Source: Flavobacteriaceae bacterium (GTDB taxonomy: Bacteria > Bacteroidota > Bacteroidia > Flavobacteriales > Flavobacteriaceae). Taken from it: a stretch of DNA of 7,597 bases. The notes beneath the pieces are model-generated. The model had not been told where the DNA came from and searched no databases. It saw only the letters and a list, made by a program, of their open reading frames with translations. Location of the stretch: the NCBI GenBank assembly GCA_027068695.1, contig JAMOMG010000246.1, positions 1-7,597 on the forward strand. Direction: 5' to 3'. Position 1 is the first letter of the stretch. The number at the start of each line of letters is the position of its first letter. This document shows positions 1-5,632 of this stretch, piece after piece. A program made the translations under genes and the position numbers.

Positions 1-310
1 ACTTTGGAAGAAAGGCAAAACCAATGTCTATACCATCTACACCTTCTCTATCATAAAGGCCACAAGTTCCTATTTTTATTTTATCCAATTCTTTAATTAC
101 TGTATAGTTAGCATAGCCTAATTTTTTTAATTGAGGGAGCATTTTATTTTGAATATAATTTTTAGCGTCTTCAATTGAATGAACATTTCTATCTCCAATA
201 TATTCAATCCATTTTGGAGTGTTTAGTAGCTCTAAAATAAATTCAGCATCTTCTTTAGAAGTAGGTTTAAGTATTAATCTTTTGGTTTTCAACGATTTAT
301 AAAAACTCAT
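1..310 (-). CDS. GNAT family N-acetyltransferase (RimJ/RimL-like), N-terminal part, cut by window edge
   Basis: The frame opens with ATG at 310 and stays open for 103 codons to the left edge, so the C-terminal part is missing. The product begins MSFYKSLKTKRLILKPTSKE, the usual 'T-x-R-L-I-L-K/R-P' opening of RimJ/RimL-type (COG1670-like) acetyltransferases. It continues with WIEYIGDRNVHS (about residues 34-45), a central strand IGTCGLYDREG (80-90) and DIGFAFLPK (95-103), which leads toward the acetyl-CoA binding strand expected just outside the window. These enzymes move an acetyl group from acetyl-CoA to an amine; the substrate cannot be told from this fragment. The ATG lies 2 bases after the stop of the methyltransferase gene upstream, so it is probably the last visible gene of the leftward operon. 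The family call is firm and the specific role unknown. Confidence 0.9.
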   Translation of the reverse strand, partial: MSFYKSLKTKRLILKPTSKEDAEFILELLNTPKWIEYIGDRNVHSIEDAKNYIQNKMLPQLKKLGYANYTVIKELDKIKIGTCGLYDREGVDGIDIGFAFLPK

Positions 311-312
311 GG

Positions 313-939
313 CTAAAGAGGTACTTTTTTACAAATCATTAAGAATAAAGGATATTTTTTAACTTTTGAATTTATTTTTTTTTCAATTACATGGCATATT
401 TTGTAATATTCTATTTTAAATCCGCTCTTTGTTAAGAGTTCAGATAATTGGTTTTTATCAAAGCCATTATGTCCCTCGAAACTAGGAATATTTGCATGAA
501 AAGAACCATCTTCTTGAACTAAGTCTGCAATACATAAATATCCATCAGTTTTTATGAGTGAATGAAATATTTTAGCAACTTTGTTTAAATCGAGTATGTG
601 ATGAAGCGTCATTAGCATATAAACTACATTAAACTTACCAATATTTAAATCATCTTTTAGTAAATCAATTAAAAGAGGTTTAAAATTTATGAGAGATTGT
701 TTTTCAATTTTATCTTTTAAGACATCAATCATTCCTTTTGAATTGTCAGCAAGTGTAATTGTTTTAAAAGTATCTTTTAATTGGTAGCTTAGTAGTCCTG
801 TACCGCAACCAAATTCTAAAGCATTCCAAGTTGATTTGGGTTTAATGAAATTTCGAATTTCTTTTGCGAAAATTTCAGCTCTCTTAACTTTCATTGGGTC
901 ATTATCCCAATCTTTGGCTTGTTTATCAAAATGTTGCAT
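313..939 (-). CDS. Class I SAM-dependent methyltransferase, substrate unknown
   Basis: A 208-residue soluble protein with a complete Rossmann-type methyltransferase core. Motif I is LEFGCGTGLL at residues 41-50 (the SAM-binding glycine loop). An acidic residue at the end of strand 2 (D65 in ITLADNS) should bind the ribose. NVVYMLMTLHHI (104-115) corresponds to motif IV with its post-strand histidines, and GYLCIADL (133-140) is the strand 5 region. The N-terminus FDKQAKDWDNDPMKVKRA is a common lead-in of small Methyltransf_11/25-type enzymes. There is no signal peptide or membrane segment, so it acts in the cytoplasm. It starts 19 bases after the rnz stop and ends 2 bases before the acetyltransferase start, consistent with co-transcription. 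Whether it methylates a small molecule, lipid or protein cannot be read from the sequence, and closeness to RNase Z does not prove an RNA substrate. Confidence 0.9.
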   Translation of the reverse strand: MQHFDKQAKDWDNDPMKVKRAEIFAKEIRNFIKPKSTWNALEFGCGTGLLSYQLKDTFKTITLADNSKGMIDVLKDKIEKQSLINFKPLLIDLLKDDLNIGKFNVVYMLMTLHHILDLNKVAKIFHSLIKTDGYLCIADLVQEDGSFHANIPSFEGHNGFDKNQLSELLTKSGFKIEYYKICHVIEKKINSKVKKYPLFLMICKKVPL

Positions 940-958
940 AATATTATAAAAGTATTAT

Positions 959-1876
959 TTATATAATTTCAAATGTTTTACCTTCTTCAGCTAAAACAGT
1001 ATTTGGAAAAATAGTTTTAGATTCCTGTAAGAAATTGTCTTTGTTTTTATAACGGCTACTAAAATGACCAATTATTAATTGTTTTACATGTGCTTGTTTG
1101 GCAATATTTGCAGCCTGTTCAGCAGTTGAATGTTTCGTTGTAGTTGCTAATTCTTCTTTATCTTTTAAAAAAGTAGTTTCGTGATATAAACAATTTACAT
1201 TTTTTATAATAGGTAAAATTTCTGGAAAATATGAGGTATCACTGCAAAAAGCATAACTTTTGGGTTGTAGAGGATCTAATGTTAGATTTTTATTTTTTAT
1301 GACCTCTCCATTTAGAAGTGTATAATCTCTTCCTATTTTTAGGTTCTGATAGTCACAAATTTCAATTTCAGGATACTTGTTTATAGCACTCATATTTAAT
1401 TTGCGCTCACCCAACTTTTCTTTAAATAAAAAACCATTAGTATATATTCTGTGATTTAGAGGAATTGTATGAACCTCAACTTTTGAATCTTCAAAAATTA
1501 GTTTACTTTTTAAAGAAGTTAATTCGTGAAAGTAAAGAGGATAATTTGTCCAAGAATTAGAAAGTTTTAGTTGTAATGTAATAATTTCTTTCAATCCTTT
1601 TGGGGCATAAATATGTAATTCTGTTTCACGATTTAACAATCTAAATGTTGAAATTAAACCAACCAAGCCAAAAAAATGATCTCCATGCAAATGTGAAATA
1701 AAAATGTATTTTATCTTAGAAAATTTAATACTATATTTTCTAAGTTGTACCTGAGTTCCTTCTCCACAATCAATTAAAAAATTATGATTTTTAATTTCTA
1801 AAAATTGAGCTGTTGGATGTGCGTTTACTCTTGGTGTAGCAGAATGGCAACCTAAAATTGTGAGTTTTAAACTCAT
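959..1876 (-). CDS. rnz: Ribonuclease Z (tRNA 3'-endonuclease), short form
   Basis: A 305-residue metallo-beta-lactamase-fold enzyme, the normal length for short-form bacterial RNase Z. It cleaves the 3' trailer of precursor tRNAs just after the discriminator base, using two zinc ions. Visible family marks: LIDCGEGTQ (34-42), the zinc motif SHLHGDH (61-67; H62, H64, D66, H67), H142 in LNHR, D213 in CSDT, H249 in KHST and H271 in GHFSSRY. All expected metal ligands are present, so the enzyme should be active. The segment around 150-200 (LGERKLN and following) sits where the family has its tRNA-binding exosite arm. Its ATG overlaps the TGA of the upstream T9SS gene by 4 bases (ATGA, 1873-1876), suggesting translational coupling. 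The methyltransferase gene follows after 19 bases. Confidence 0.97.
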   Translation of the reverse strand: MSLKLTILGCHSATPRVNAHPTAQFLEIKNHNFLIDCGEGTQVQLRKYSIKFSKIKYIFISHLHGDHFFGLVGLISTFRLLNRETELHIYAPKGLKEIITLQLKLSNSWTNYPLYFHELTSLKSKLIFEDSKVEVHTIPLNHRIYTNGFLFKEKLGERKLNMSAINKYPEIEICDYQNLKIGRDYTLLNGEVIKNKNLTLDPLQPKSYAFCSDTSYFPEILPIIKNVNCLYHETTFLKDKEELATTTKHSTAEQAANIAKQAHVKQLIIGHFSSRYKNKDNFLQESKTIFPNTVLAEEGKTFEII

Positions 1877-2232
1877 CTAATAATTAATCTTTTTGAAATA
1901 ATTTCACTTTCGGTTTGAAGTGTGTAAATGTACATACCCTTTGTTAAATTAGCACGGTTAAAAGGTATTGTGTTGTAACCTATTTTACTGTTAATTTGTT
2001 CAAGATATACTGTTTTTCCTAATAAATTTTTCAAACTAAATTCAATTAATTGAATTTTAGTAGAGCGAAAATTAATTCTAGTTGTTGATCTAAATGGATT
2101 TGGATATGCAGAAACTGATGATAATGTTGGCAAAGGTTCATTTTTAGAAACAACAATACCGCTTTTCCCATTTTGCTGTGCAAAAGAAAAAGAAAAAGTT
2201 AATAAAAAAGTTATCAAAAGTAGTTTTTTCAT
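1873..2232 (-). CDS. Very small secreted protein consisting mostly of a T9SS type A sorting domain
   Basis: The preferred start is ATG at 2232 (119 residues); the open frame extends one codon further to a TTG at 2235, which is less likely. Residues 1-18 are a clear Sec signal peptide (MKKLLLITFLLTFSFSFA), probably cut before QQNGK. After a linker of about 20 residues, the rest is a Por-secretion C-terminal sorting domain (TIGR04183-like): YPNPF at 43-47, a beta-rich middle, LTKGMYIYTL (96-105) and the closing SKRLIIR (113-119). Such domains normally direct a larger N-terminal cargo through the outer membrane by the type IX system and are removed or replaced by a lipid anchor. Here there is essentially no cargo. 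Its stop overlaps the rnz start by 4 bases, and its start lies 16 bases after the STAS-like gene. The domain call is confident; the role is unknown. Confidence 0.88.
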   Translation of the reverse strand: MKKLLLITFLLTFSFSFAQQNGKSGIVVSKNEPLPTLSSVSAYPNPFRSTTRINFRSTKIQLIEFSLKNLLGKTVYLEQINSKIGYNTIPFNRANLTKGMYIYTLQTESEIISKRLIIR

Positions 2233-2248
2233 CAATAAGCAAATTGTT

Positions 2249-2581
2249 TTAAAATCCTAAATCTCGTTCAATAGCATCCATTTCTAGGATGTCTATCGCT
2301 TCTGTTAATGTTGGAACAACACTTAATTCGTCTGGAATTTTATCTACATCTATTCCATTACAAATTAGTACAAAACTTGTGCCATTCTTTTTATGCTGTG
2401 CACTTACTTTCAAAAATAAGGTTAATTCCCCAATTTTTATGTTAAAATTTTCAGAAAAATCAATAATTAAATGTTCTTTTTTAAATTCAGGATAGCGAAT
2501 TTTAAATTCTTCAAGAAAATCTTTCACCAATTTTTGGGATGGTTTTATGTATGTATATTTTTCAGTTTTAGTTAGTATCAT
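2249..2581 (-). CDS. Small STAS-like domain protein, function unknown
   Basis: A 110-residue protein whose strand/helix order and spacing fit a STAS domain (the anti-sigma-factor antagonist fold): a first strand near YTYIKPS (9-15), the core strand HLIIDFSEN (37-45), a helix GELTLFLKVSAQHKKNG (51-67), strand TSFVLICNG (68-76) and a final helix ending in TEAIDILEMDAIERDLGF (93-110). In classical SpoIIAA/RsbV-type STAS proteins the turn after the core strand reads about D-S-S/T-G and carries the phosphorylated serine. The aligned residues here are KIGE (49-52), so no phospho-acceptor is present. It is cytoplasmic, with no signal or membrane segment. It starts 5 bases after the pyrB stop and ends 16 bases before the T9SS gene. 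No metallo-hydrolase motif is present, so it should not take the name ribonuclease Z from its neighbour. The fold is inferred by eye and the partner is unknown. Confidence 0.8.
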   Translation of the reverse strand: MILTKTEKYTYIKPSQKLVKDFLEEFKIRYPEFKKEHLIIDFSENFNIKIGELTLFLKVSAQHKKNGTSFVLICNGIDVDKIPDELSVVPTLTEAIDILEMDAIERDLGF

Positions 2582-2586
2582 AAATT

Positions 2587-3516
2587 TTATTGCGCTATTT
2601 GTTGTGCTAATAAATATATAACCGCCATGCGGATGGCAACGCCATTTTCAACCTGATTTAAAATGATTGATTGGTCTGCATCGGCTACATCACTTGTAAT
2701 CTCAACCCCTCGATTTATAGGTCCTGGATGCATAATTACAATTTTTTTATCTAGAGAATCTAGTATTTTTTTATTGATGCCAAAAAGTTGTGAATATTCT
2801 CTGGTTGAAGGGAAATAATTAATTTCCATACGTTCATTTTGGACTCTTAAAACATTTGCAACATCACACCAATCTAATGCTTTTCTTAAATTATATTCAA
2901 CACGAACTCCCAAACTTTCAATGTATTTTGGAATCAATGTTTTAGGACCGCAAACTTTAACTTCTGCACCTTGTAATTTTAAAGCATAAATATTTGATAA
3001 AGCAACTCTAGAGTGTAAAACATCACCAATAATTACAATTTTTTTACCTTTAACAGTTCCTAATTTTTCACGAATTGAATACGAATCTAAAAGTGCTTGA
3101 GTTGGGTGCTCATGGGTGCCATCACCAGCATTTATAATTTTAGCATGTACATGTTTTGATAAAAAATCGCAGGCACCTACATTGGGGTGCCTCATAACAA
3201 TAATATCAACTTTCATGGATAGAATATTGTTAGCCGTGTCTATAAGTGTTTCACCTTTTTTTACTGAAGATTGACTGGCAGAAAAGTTAATAATATCAGC
3301 AGATAGTCTTTTTTCAGCTAACTCAAAAGATAGTTTTGTACGGGTGCTATTTTCAAAAAATAAGTTAGCAACGGTTATGTCTCTAAGTGAAGGTACTTTT
3401 TTTATAGGTCTATTGATAACTTCCTTAAAGTGATTAGCAGTATTAAAAATTAAATCAATATCAGCAACTTTTAAATGCTTTATTCCTAAAAGATGTTGTA
3501 CGCTTAGCTGGCTCAT
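2587..3516 (-). CDS. pyrB: Aspartate carbamoyltransferase, catalytic chain
   Basis: A 309-residue cytoplasmic enzyme that joins carbamoyl phosphate and L-aspartate to give N-carbamoyl-L-aspartate, the committed step of pyrimidine synthesis. The carbamoyl-phosphate loop FFENSTRTKLSFE is at 53-65 (S57-T58-R59-T60). SVKKGET (84-90) supplies the serine and lysine contributed by the neighbouring subunit. MRHP (108-111), HPTQ (137-140), R170 in HSR, RVQNER (224-229) for aspartate binding and HPGPINRG (263-270) are all intact. The length fits a lone catalytic trimer chain. No regulatory chain gene (pyrI) is in the window, so allosteric CTP control through PyrI is not supported here. The ATG at 3516 follows the pyrR stop after 7 bases, and the STAS-like gene follows after 5 bases. 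Both point to one operon headed by pyrR. Confidence 0.98.
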   Translation of the reverse strand: MSQLSVQHLLGIKHLKVADIDLIFNTANHFKEVINRPIKKVPSLRDITVANLFFENSTRTKLSFELAEKRLSADIINFSASQSSVKKGETLIDTANNILSMKVDIIVMRHPNVGACDFLSKHVHAKIINAGDGTHEHPTQALLDSYSIREKLGTVKGKKIVIIGDVLHSRVALSNIYALKLQGAEVKVCGPKTLIPKYIESLGVRVEYNLRKALDWCDVANVLRVQNERMEINYFPSTREYSQLFGINKKILDSLDKKIVIMHPGPINRGVEITSDVADADQSIILNQVENGVAIRMAVIYLLAQQIAQ

Positions 3517-3523
3517 AGTGTAA

Positions 3524-4060
3524 TTAATTTTTTATAATAACGGCATCTTTAGTGTCATTTTCTTTCCAATGAACGGTCACTTTTTCTTTATTTATAACAT
3601 CTACCTGCCTTCCCGTATAATCTGGTTGGATAGGTAAATGGCGGCTAAACCTTCTGTCAATTAACACTAAAAGTTCAATATTTGCAGGTCTTCCAAAAGA
3701 TTGAATGGCTGTTAATGCTGCACGTATACTTCGACCCGAGTAAAGCACATCATCAATAAAAACAACATTCTTATCTTCAATAATAAAATTTATATGTGTT
3801 TTATTGGCTTCTAAAGGTTCTTCACGTCGTCTAAAATCATCTCTGTAAAAAGTGATATCTAATTGTCCTAATTTAACTTTGGAGATATTATAATCATTTT
3901 GTAAAATATTAACTAAACGTTCAGCCAAATAAATCCCTCTTGGTTGAATGCCAATAAGAACAGTTTTTTCAAAGTTGTTATGATTTTCAATTAACTGACA
4001 AGCCAATCGGTGTAAGATAATGTGAATTTCTTTAGAGCTAAGTAGTGTTTTTTTACTCAT
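3524..4060 (-). CDS. pyrR: PyrR: bifunctional pyrimidine regulator / uracil phosphoribosyltransferase
   Basis: With the preferred ATG at 4060 the protein has 178 residues, close to characterised PyrR proteins (about 180). The open frame could begin at an ATG at 4075 (five extra residues, MFGIT). That start lies inside a palindrome only about 12 bases from a -7 promoter element, while MSKKTLLSSKEI is a typical PyrR N-terminus. The type I phosphoribosyltransferase PRPP loop is VVFIDDVLYSGRS (99-111). GIQPRG (37-42), LDITFYRDD (67-75) and the C-terminal RRFSRHLPIQPDYTGRQV (136-153) are PyrR-type. It should convert uracil and PRPP to UMP. In Firmicutes PyrR also binds pyr leader RNA to cause attenuation, but no such leader structure is visible here, so the regulatory half of the name is unproven in this organism. 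It is first in the leftward operon, 7 bases before pyrB. Confidence 0.93.
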   Translation of the reverse strand: MSKKTLLSSKEIHIILHRLACQLIENHNNFEKTVLIGIQPRGIYLAERLVNILQNDYNISKVKLGQLDITFYRDDFRRREEPLEANKTHINFIIEDKNVVFIDDVLYSGRSIRAALTAIQSFGRPANIELLVLIDRRFSRHLPIQPDYTGRQVDVINKEKVTVHWKENDTKDAVIIKN

Positions 4061-4067
4061 GGTAATA

Positions 4068-4082
4068 CCAAACATTGTTTGG
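4068..4082. promoter_or_regulatory. Perfect 15-base palindrome at the start of the pyrR transcript (candidate operator or 5' hairpin)
   Basis: CCAAACATTGTTTGG has two 7-base arms that are exact reverse complements around one central T. It lies between the pyrR -7 element (4087-4094) and the preferred pyrR ATG (4060), where transcription is expected to begin (about 4080). As DNA it looks like a dimeric repressor site; as RNA it could form a 6-base-pair stem with a 3-base loop at the very 5' end of the mRNA. Both functions are inference; the symmetry is seen directly. Confidence 0.5.
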
Positions 4083-4086
4083 AATA

Positions 4087-4094
4087 CAAATATA
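4087..4094 (-). promoter_or_regulatory. Putative Bacteroidota -7 promoter element for the pyrR operon
   Basis: On the minus strand this reads TATATTTG, an exact match to the Bacteroidota -7 consensus TAnnTTTG. It stands 26 bases upstream of the preferred pyrR ATG at 4060. I could not find a clear TTG -33 element at the usual 17-23 base spacing, so this rests on the -7 element and its position alone. A start site near 4080 would give a leader of about 20 bases, too short for a PyrR-type attenuator. Confidence 0.55.
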
Positions 4095-4100
4095 CAGCAT

Positions 4101-4120
4101 TTTGTTAATTAATTTGTTAA
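4101..4120. repeat. Short direct repeat TTTGTTAA x2 around an AT palindrome
   Basis: TTTGTTAA occurs at 4101-4108 and 4113-4120, a 12-base period, and the first copy runs into the palindrome TTAATTAA (4105-4112). It lies just upstream of the pyrR -7 element in the divergent control region. In such AT-rich DNA it may be chance, but its position would suit an activator or repressor site. Confidence 0.3.
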
Positions 4121-4197
4121 AAACATTAGAAGTTAATTTTAAATACATTAGAAACTTCTTGTACTTTTATTTCATAGTAATTGTCTATATCTTTTAT

Positions 4198-5595
4198 ATG
4201 TCGTTAACTCCAAGAGAAAATAATATGCCCTTATTAAAATTTGAATCAATGCTTAAAACAGATAGCGTTTATTTTTTTGATTCAATAGAGTTTGAGCAAA
4301 TTATTCATTATTATATAGACTCAGCTAAAATATCTTTGGCTAAAAAAGCAATAAAATTAGGTTTAACACAGCATCCAAAATCGGTTTTATTAAAATTGCT
4401 TAAAGCTGAATTGATGATTCTTGACGGTGAGATACAGAAAGCTTCAAACTTGTTAAAAGAATTACAGGCAATTGAACCTACCAACGAAGAAATATATGTA
4501 CAACAAGCAGCAATATATTCTAAAAGCGATAATCATGATAAGGCCATAAATTTATTAAAAATTGCATTAACTTATACGGATGATGAGGCTGATATTTTAT
4601 CAATGATTGGAATGGAATATTTGTATTTAGATGATTTTAATGAAGCTAGGCTTAATTTTGCGAAATGTTTAGAAGTTGATTTTGAAGATTATTCATCTCT
4701 TTACAATATAATTTATTGTTTTGATATGCAAAATAAGCATAATGAAGCTATTGATTATTTGAATAATTATATAAACAAAGACCCTTATAGTGAAGTTGCG
4801 TGGCATCAATTAGGACGTCAATATTTTATTACAGAAGACTATAAAGAGGCTTTACGCGCTTTTGATTATGCAGTACTTATTGATGAGTTTTTTGTGGGAG
4901 CTTATTTAGAAAAAGCAAAAACATTAGAGCAGCTAAATAATTATAAAGAAGCTATTGAGAATTATAAAATAACTATAGAGTTGGATGATCCAACATCATT
5001 TGTTTTTTTACGAATAGGTGAGTGTTATGAAAAATTAAATGACTCAACACAAGCAATTCAATTCTATAAGAAAGCAGTTCATGAAGATCCTTTATTAGAT
5101 AAAGGGTGGATAGCAATTACCAATATAAATATAAAAGAGAAAAAGTACAGAAAAGCATTATTTCATATCAACAAAGCTCTTGAAATAGATGAACTAAATT
5201 CAAAATATTGGCGAAAATATGCCGAAATATGCTTGAATATAGATCTTTTTGAAGAAGCAGAGAATGCATTTAAACAATGTTTATTGTTAAAAGATTTTGA
5301 CCTTACAATATGGTTGGGCTTAAGTGATGTTCTATGTTTTTTAGGCGAGTATGAGGATGCATTAAAATACTTGTTGAAATCAAAATCATATTTTAAAAAT
5401 TTTGCCGAAATAGAATATCGGTTAAGTGGTTTGTGCTTTAAATTTAAAAACGATAAAAAAGGTAAAAAATATTTAACTTCAGCACTGTTTATTAATTTTG
5501 AAGATCAAACAATTTTAAAGGAACTTTTTCCTGAAGTTTACAAAATGGAAAAGGTAAAAAACATTATAAATAGTTTCAAAAAAACTTCACAATAA
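4198..5595 (+). CDS. Tetratricopeptide-repeat (TPR) protein, soluble, about eleven repeats
   Basis: The preferred start is ATG at 4198 (465 residues, beginning MSLTPRENNM); ATG at 4225 is a possible alternative, preceded by a purine-rich AGAGAAAATAAT. The open frame upstream to a TTG at 4075 would add 41 residues rich in F, Y and I, which look like translated AT-rich promoter DNA. From about residue 60 to 435 the protein is an unbroken run of 34-residue TPR units. The clearest are AWHQLGRQYFITEDYKEALR (201-220 and onward), LRIGECYEKLNDSTQAIQFY (271-290) and IWLGLSDVLCFLGEYEDALK (371-390). TPR arrays form a curved superhelix that binds other proteins or peptides. No enzyme domain, signal peptide or membrane segment is visible from this start, so it is probably cytoplasmic. 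It lies divergent from pyrR and 37 bases before the first DUF368 gene on the same strand. The binding partner is unknown. Confidence 0.88.
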   Translation: MSLTPRENNMPLLKFESMLKTDSVYFFDSIEFEQIIHYYIDSAKISLAKKAIKLGLTQHPKSVLLKLLKAELMILDGEIQKASNLLKELQAIEPTNEEIYVQQAAIYSKSDNHDKAINLLKIALTYTDDEADILSMIGMEYLYLDDFNEARLNFAKCLEVDFEDYSSLYNIIYCFDMQNKHNEAIDYLNNYINKDPYSEVAWHQLGRQYFITEDYKEALRAFDYAVLIDEFFVGAYLEKAKTLEQLNNYKEAIENYKITIELDDPTSFVFLRIGECYEKLNDSTQAIQFYKKAVHEDPLLDKGWIAITNINIKEKKYRKALFHINKALEIDELNSKYWRKYAEICLNIDLFEEAENAFKQCLLLKDFDLTIWLGLSDVLCFLGEYEDALKYLLKSKSYFKNFAEIEYRLSGLCFKFKNDKKGKKYLTSALFINFEDQTILKELFPEVYKMEKVKNIINSFKKTSQ

Positions 5596-5601
5596 AAATA
5601 C

Positions 5602-5609
5602 TACATTTG
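5602..5609 (+). promoter_or_regulatory. Putative -7 promoter element for the DUF368 pair
   Basis: TACATTTG matches the Bacteroidota -7 consensus TAnnTTTG exactly and lies 23 bases upstream of the ATG at 5633, in the 37-base gap after the TPR gene. A -33 TTG at the right spacing is not evident; the nearest candidate is TTC at 5575-5577, 24 bases away. It suggests the two DUF368 genes can be transcribed independently of the TPR gene, while read-through from it is also possible because no terminator hairpin is seen in the gap. Confidence 0.5.
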
Positions 5610-5632
5610 TCAAACTAACATTTTGAAGACAA

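Noticed and set aside
940..958. AT-rich inverted repeat between rnz and the methyltransferase gene
   Set aside because: The AATA/TATT pairing is short, has no GC pairs and no T tract, and is expected by chance in this composition.
2289..2495. A 68-codon open frame on the plus strand
   Set aside because: It lies wholly opposite the STAS-like gene, has no recognisable domain or promoter, and its composition is what antisense of that gene would give.
4075..4197. N-terminal extension of the TPR protein resembling a membrane segment
   Set aside because: It begins at a TTG inside the pyrR palindrome, crosses the pyrR promoter element, and is a run of F, Y and I codons expected from AT-rich noncoding DNA. 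MSLTPRENN is a better soluble N-terminus for this TPR protein.
4095..4197. A plus-strand promoter for the TPR gene
   Set aside because: Several one-mismatch matches to TAnnTTTG exist (for example TATCTTTT at 4188-4195) but none is exact or has a TTG at the right spacing, so I do not list one.
5569..5632. A terminator between the TPR gene and the first DUF368 gene
   Set aside because: No GC-rich stem followed by a T run is visible; the gap is AT-rich and holds only the -7-like element.
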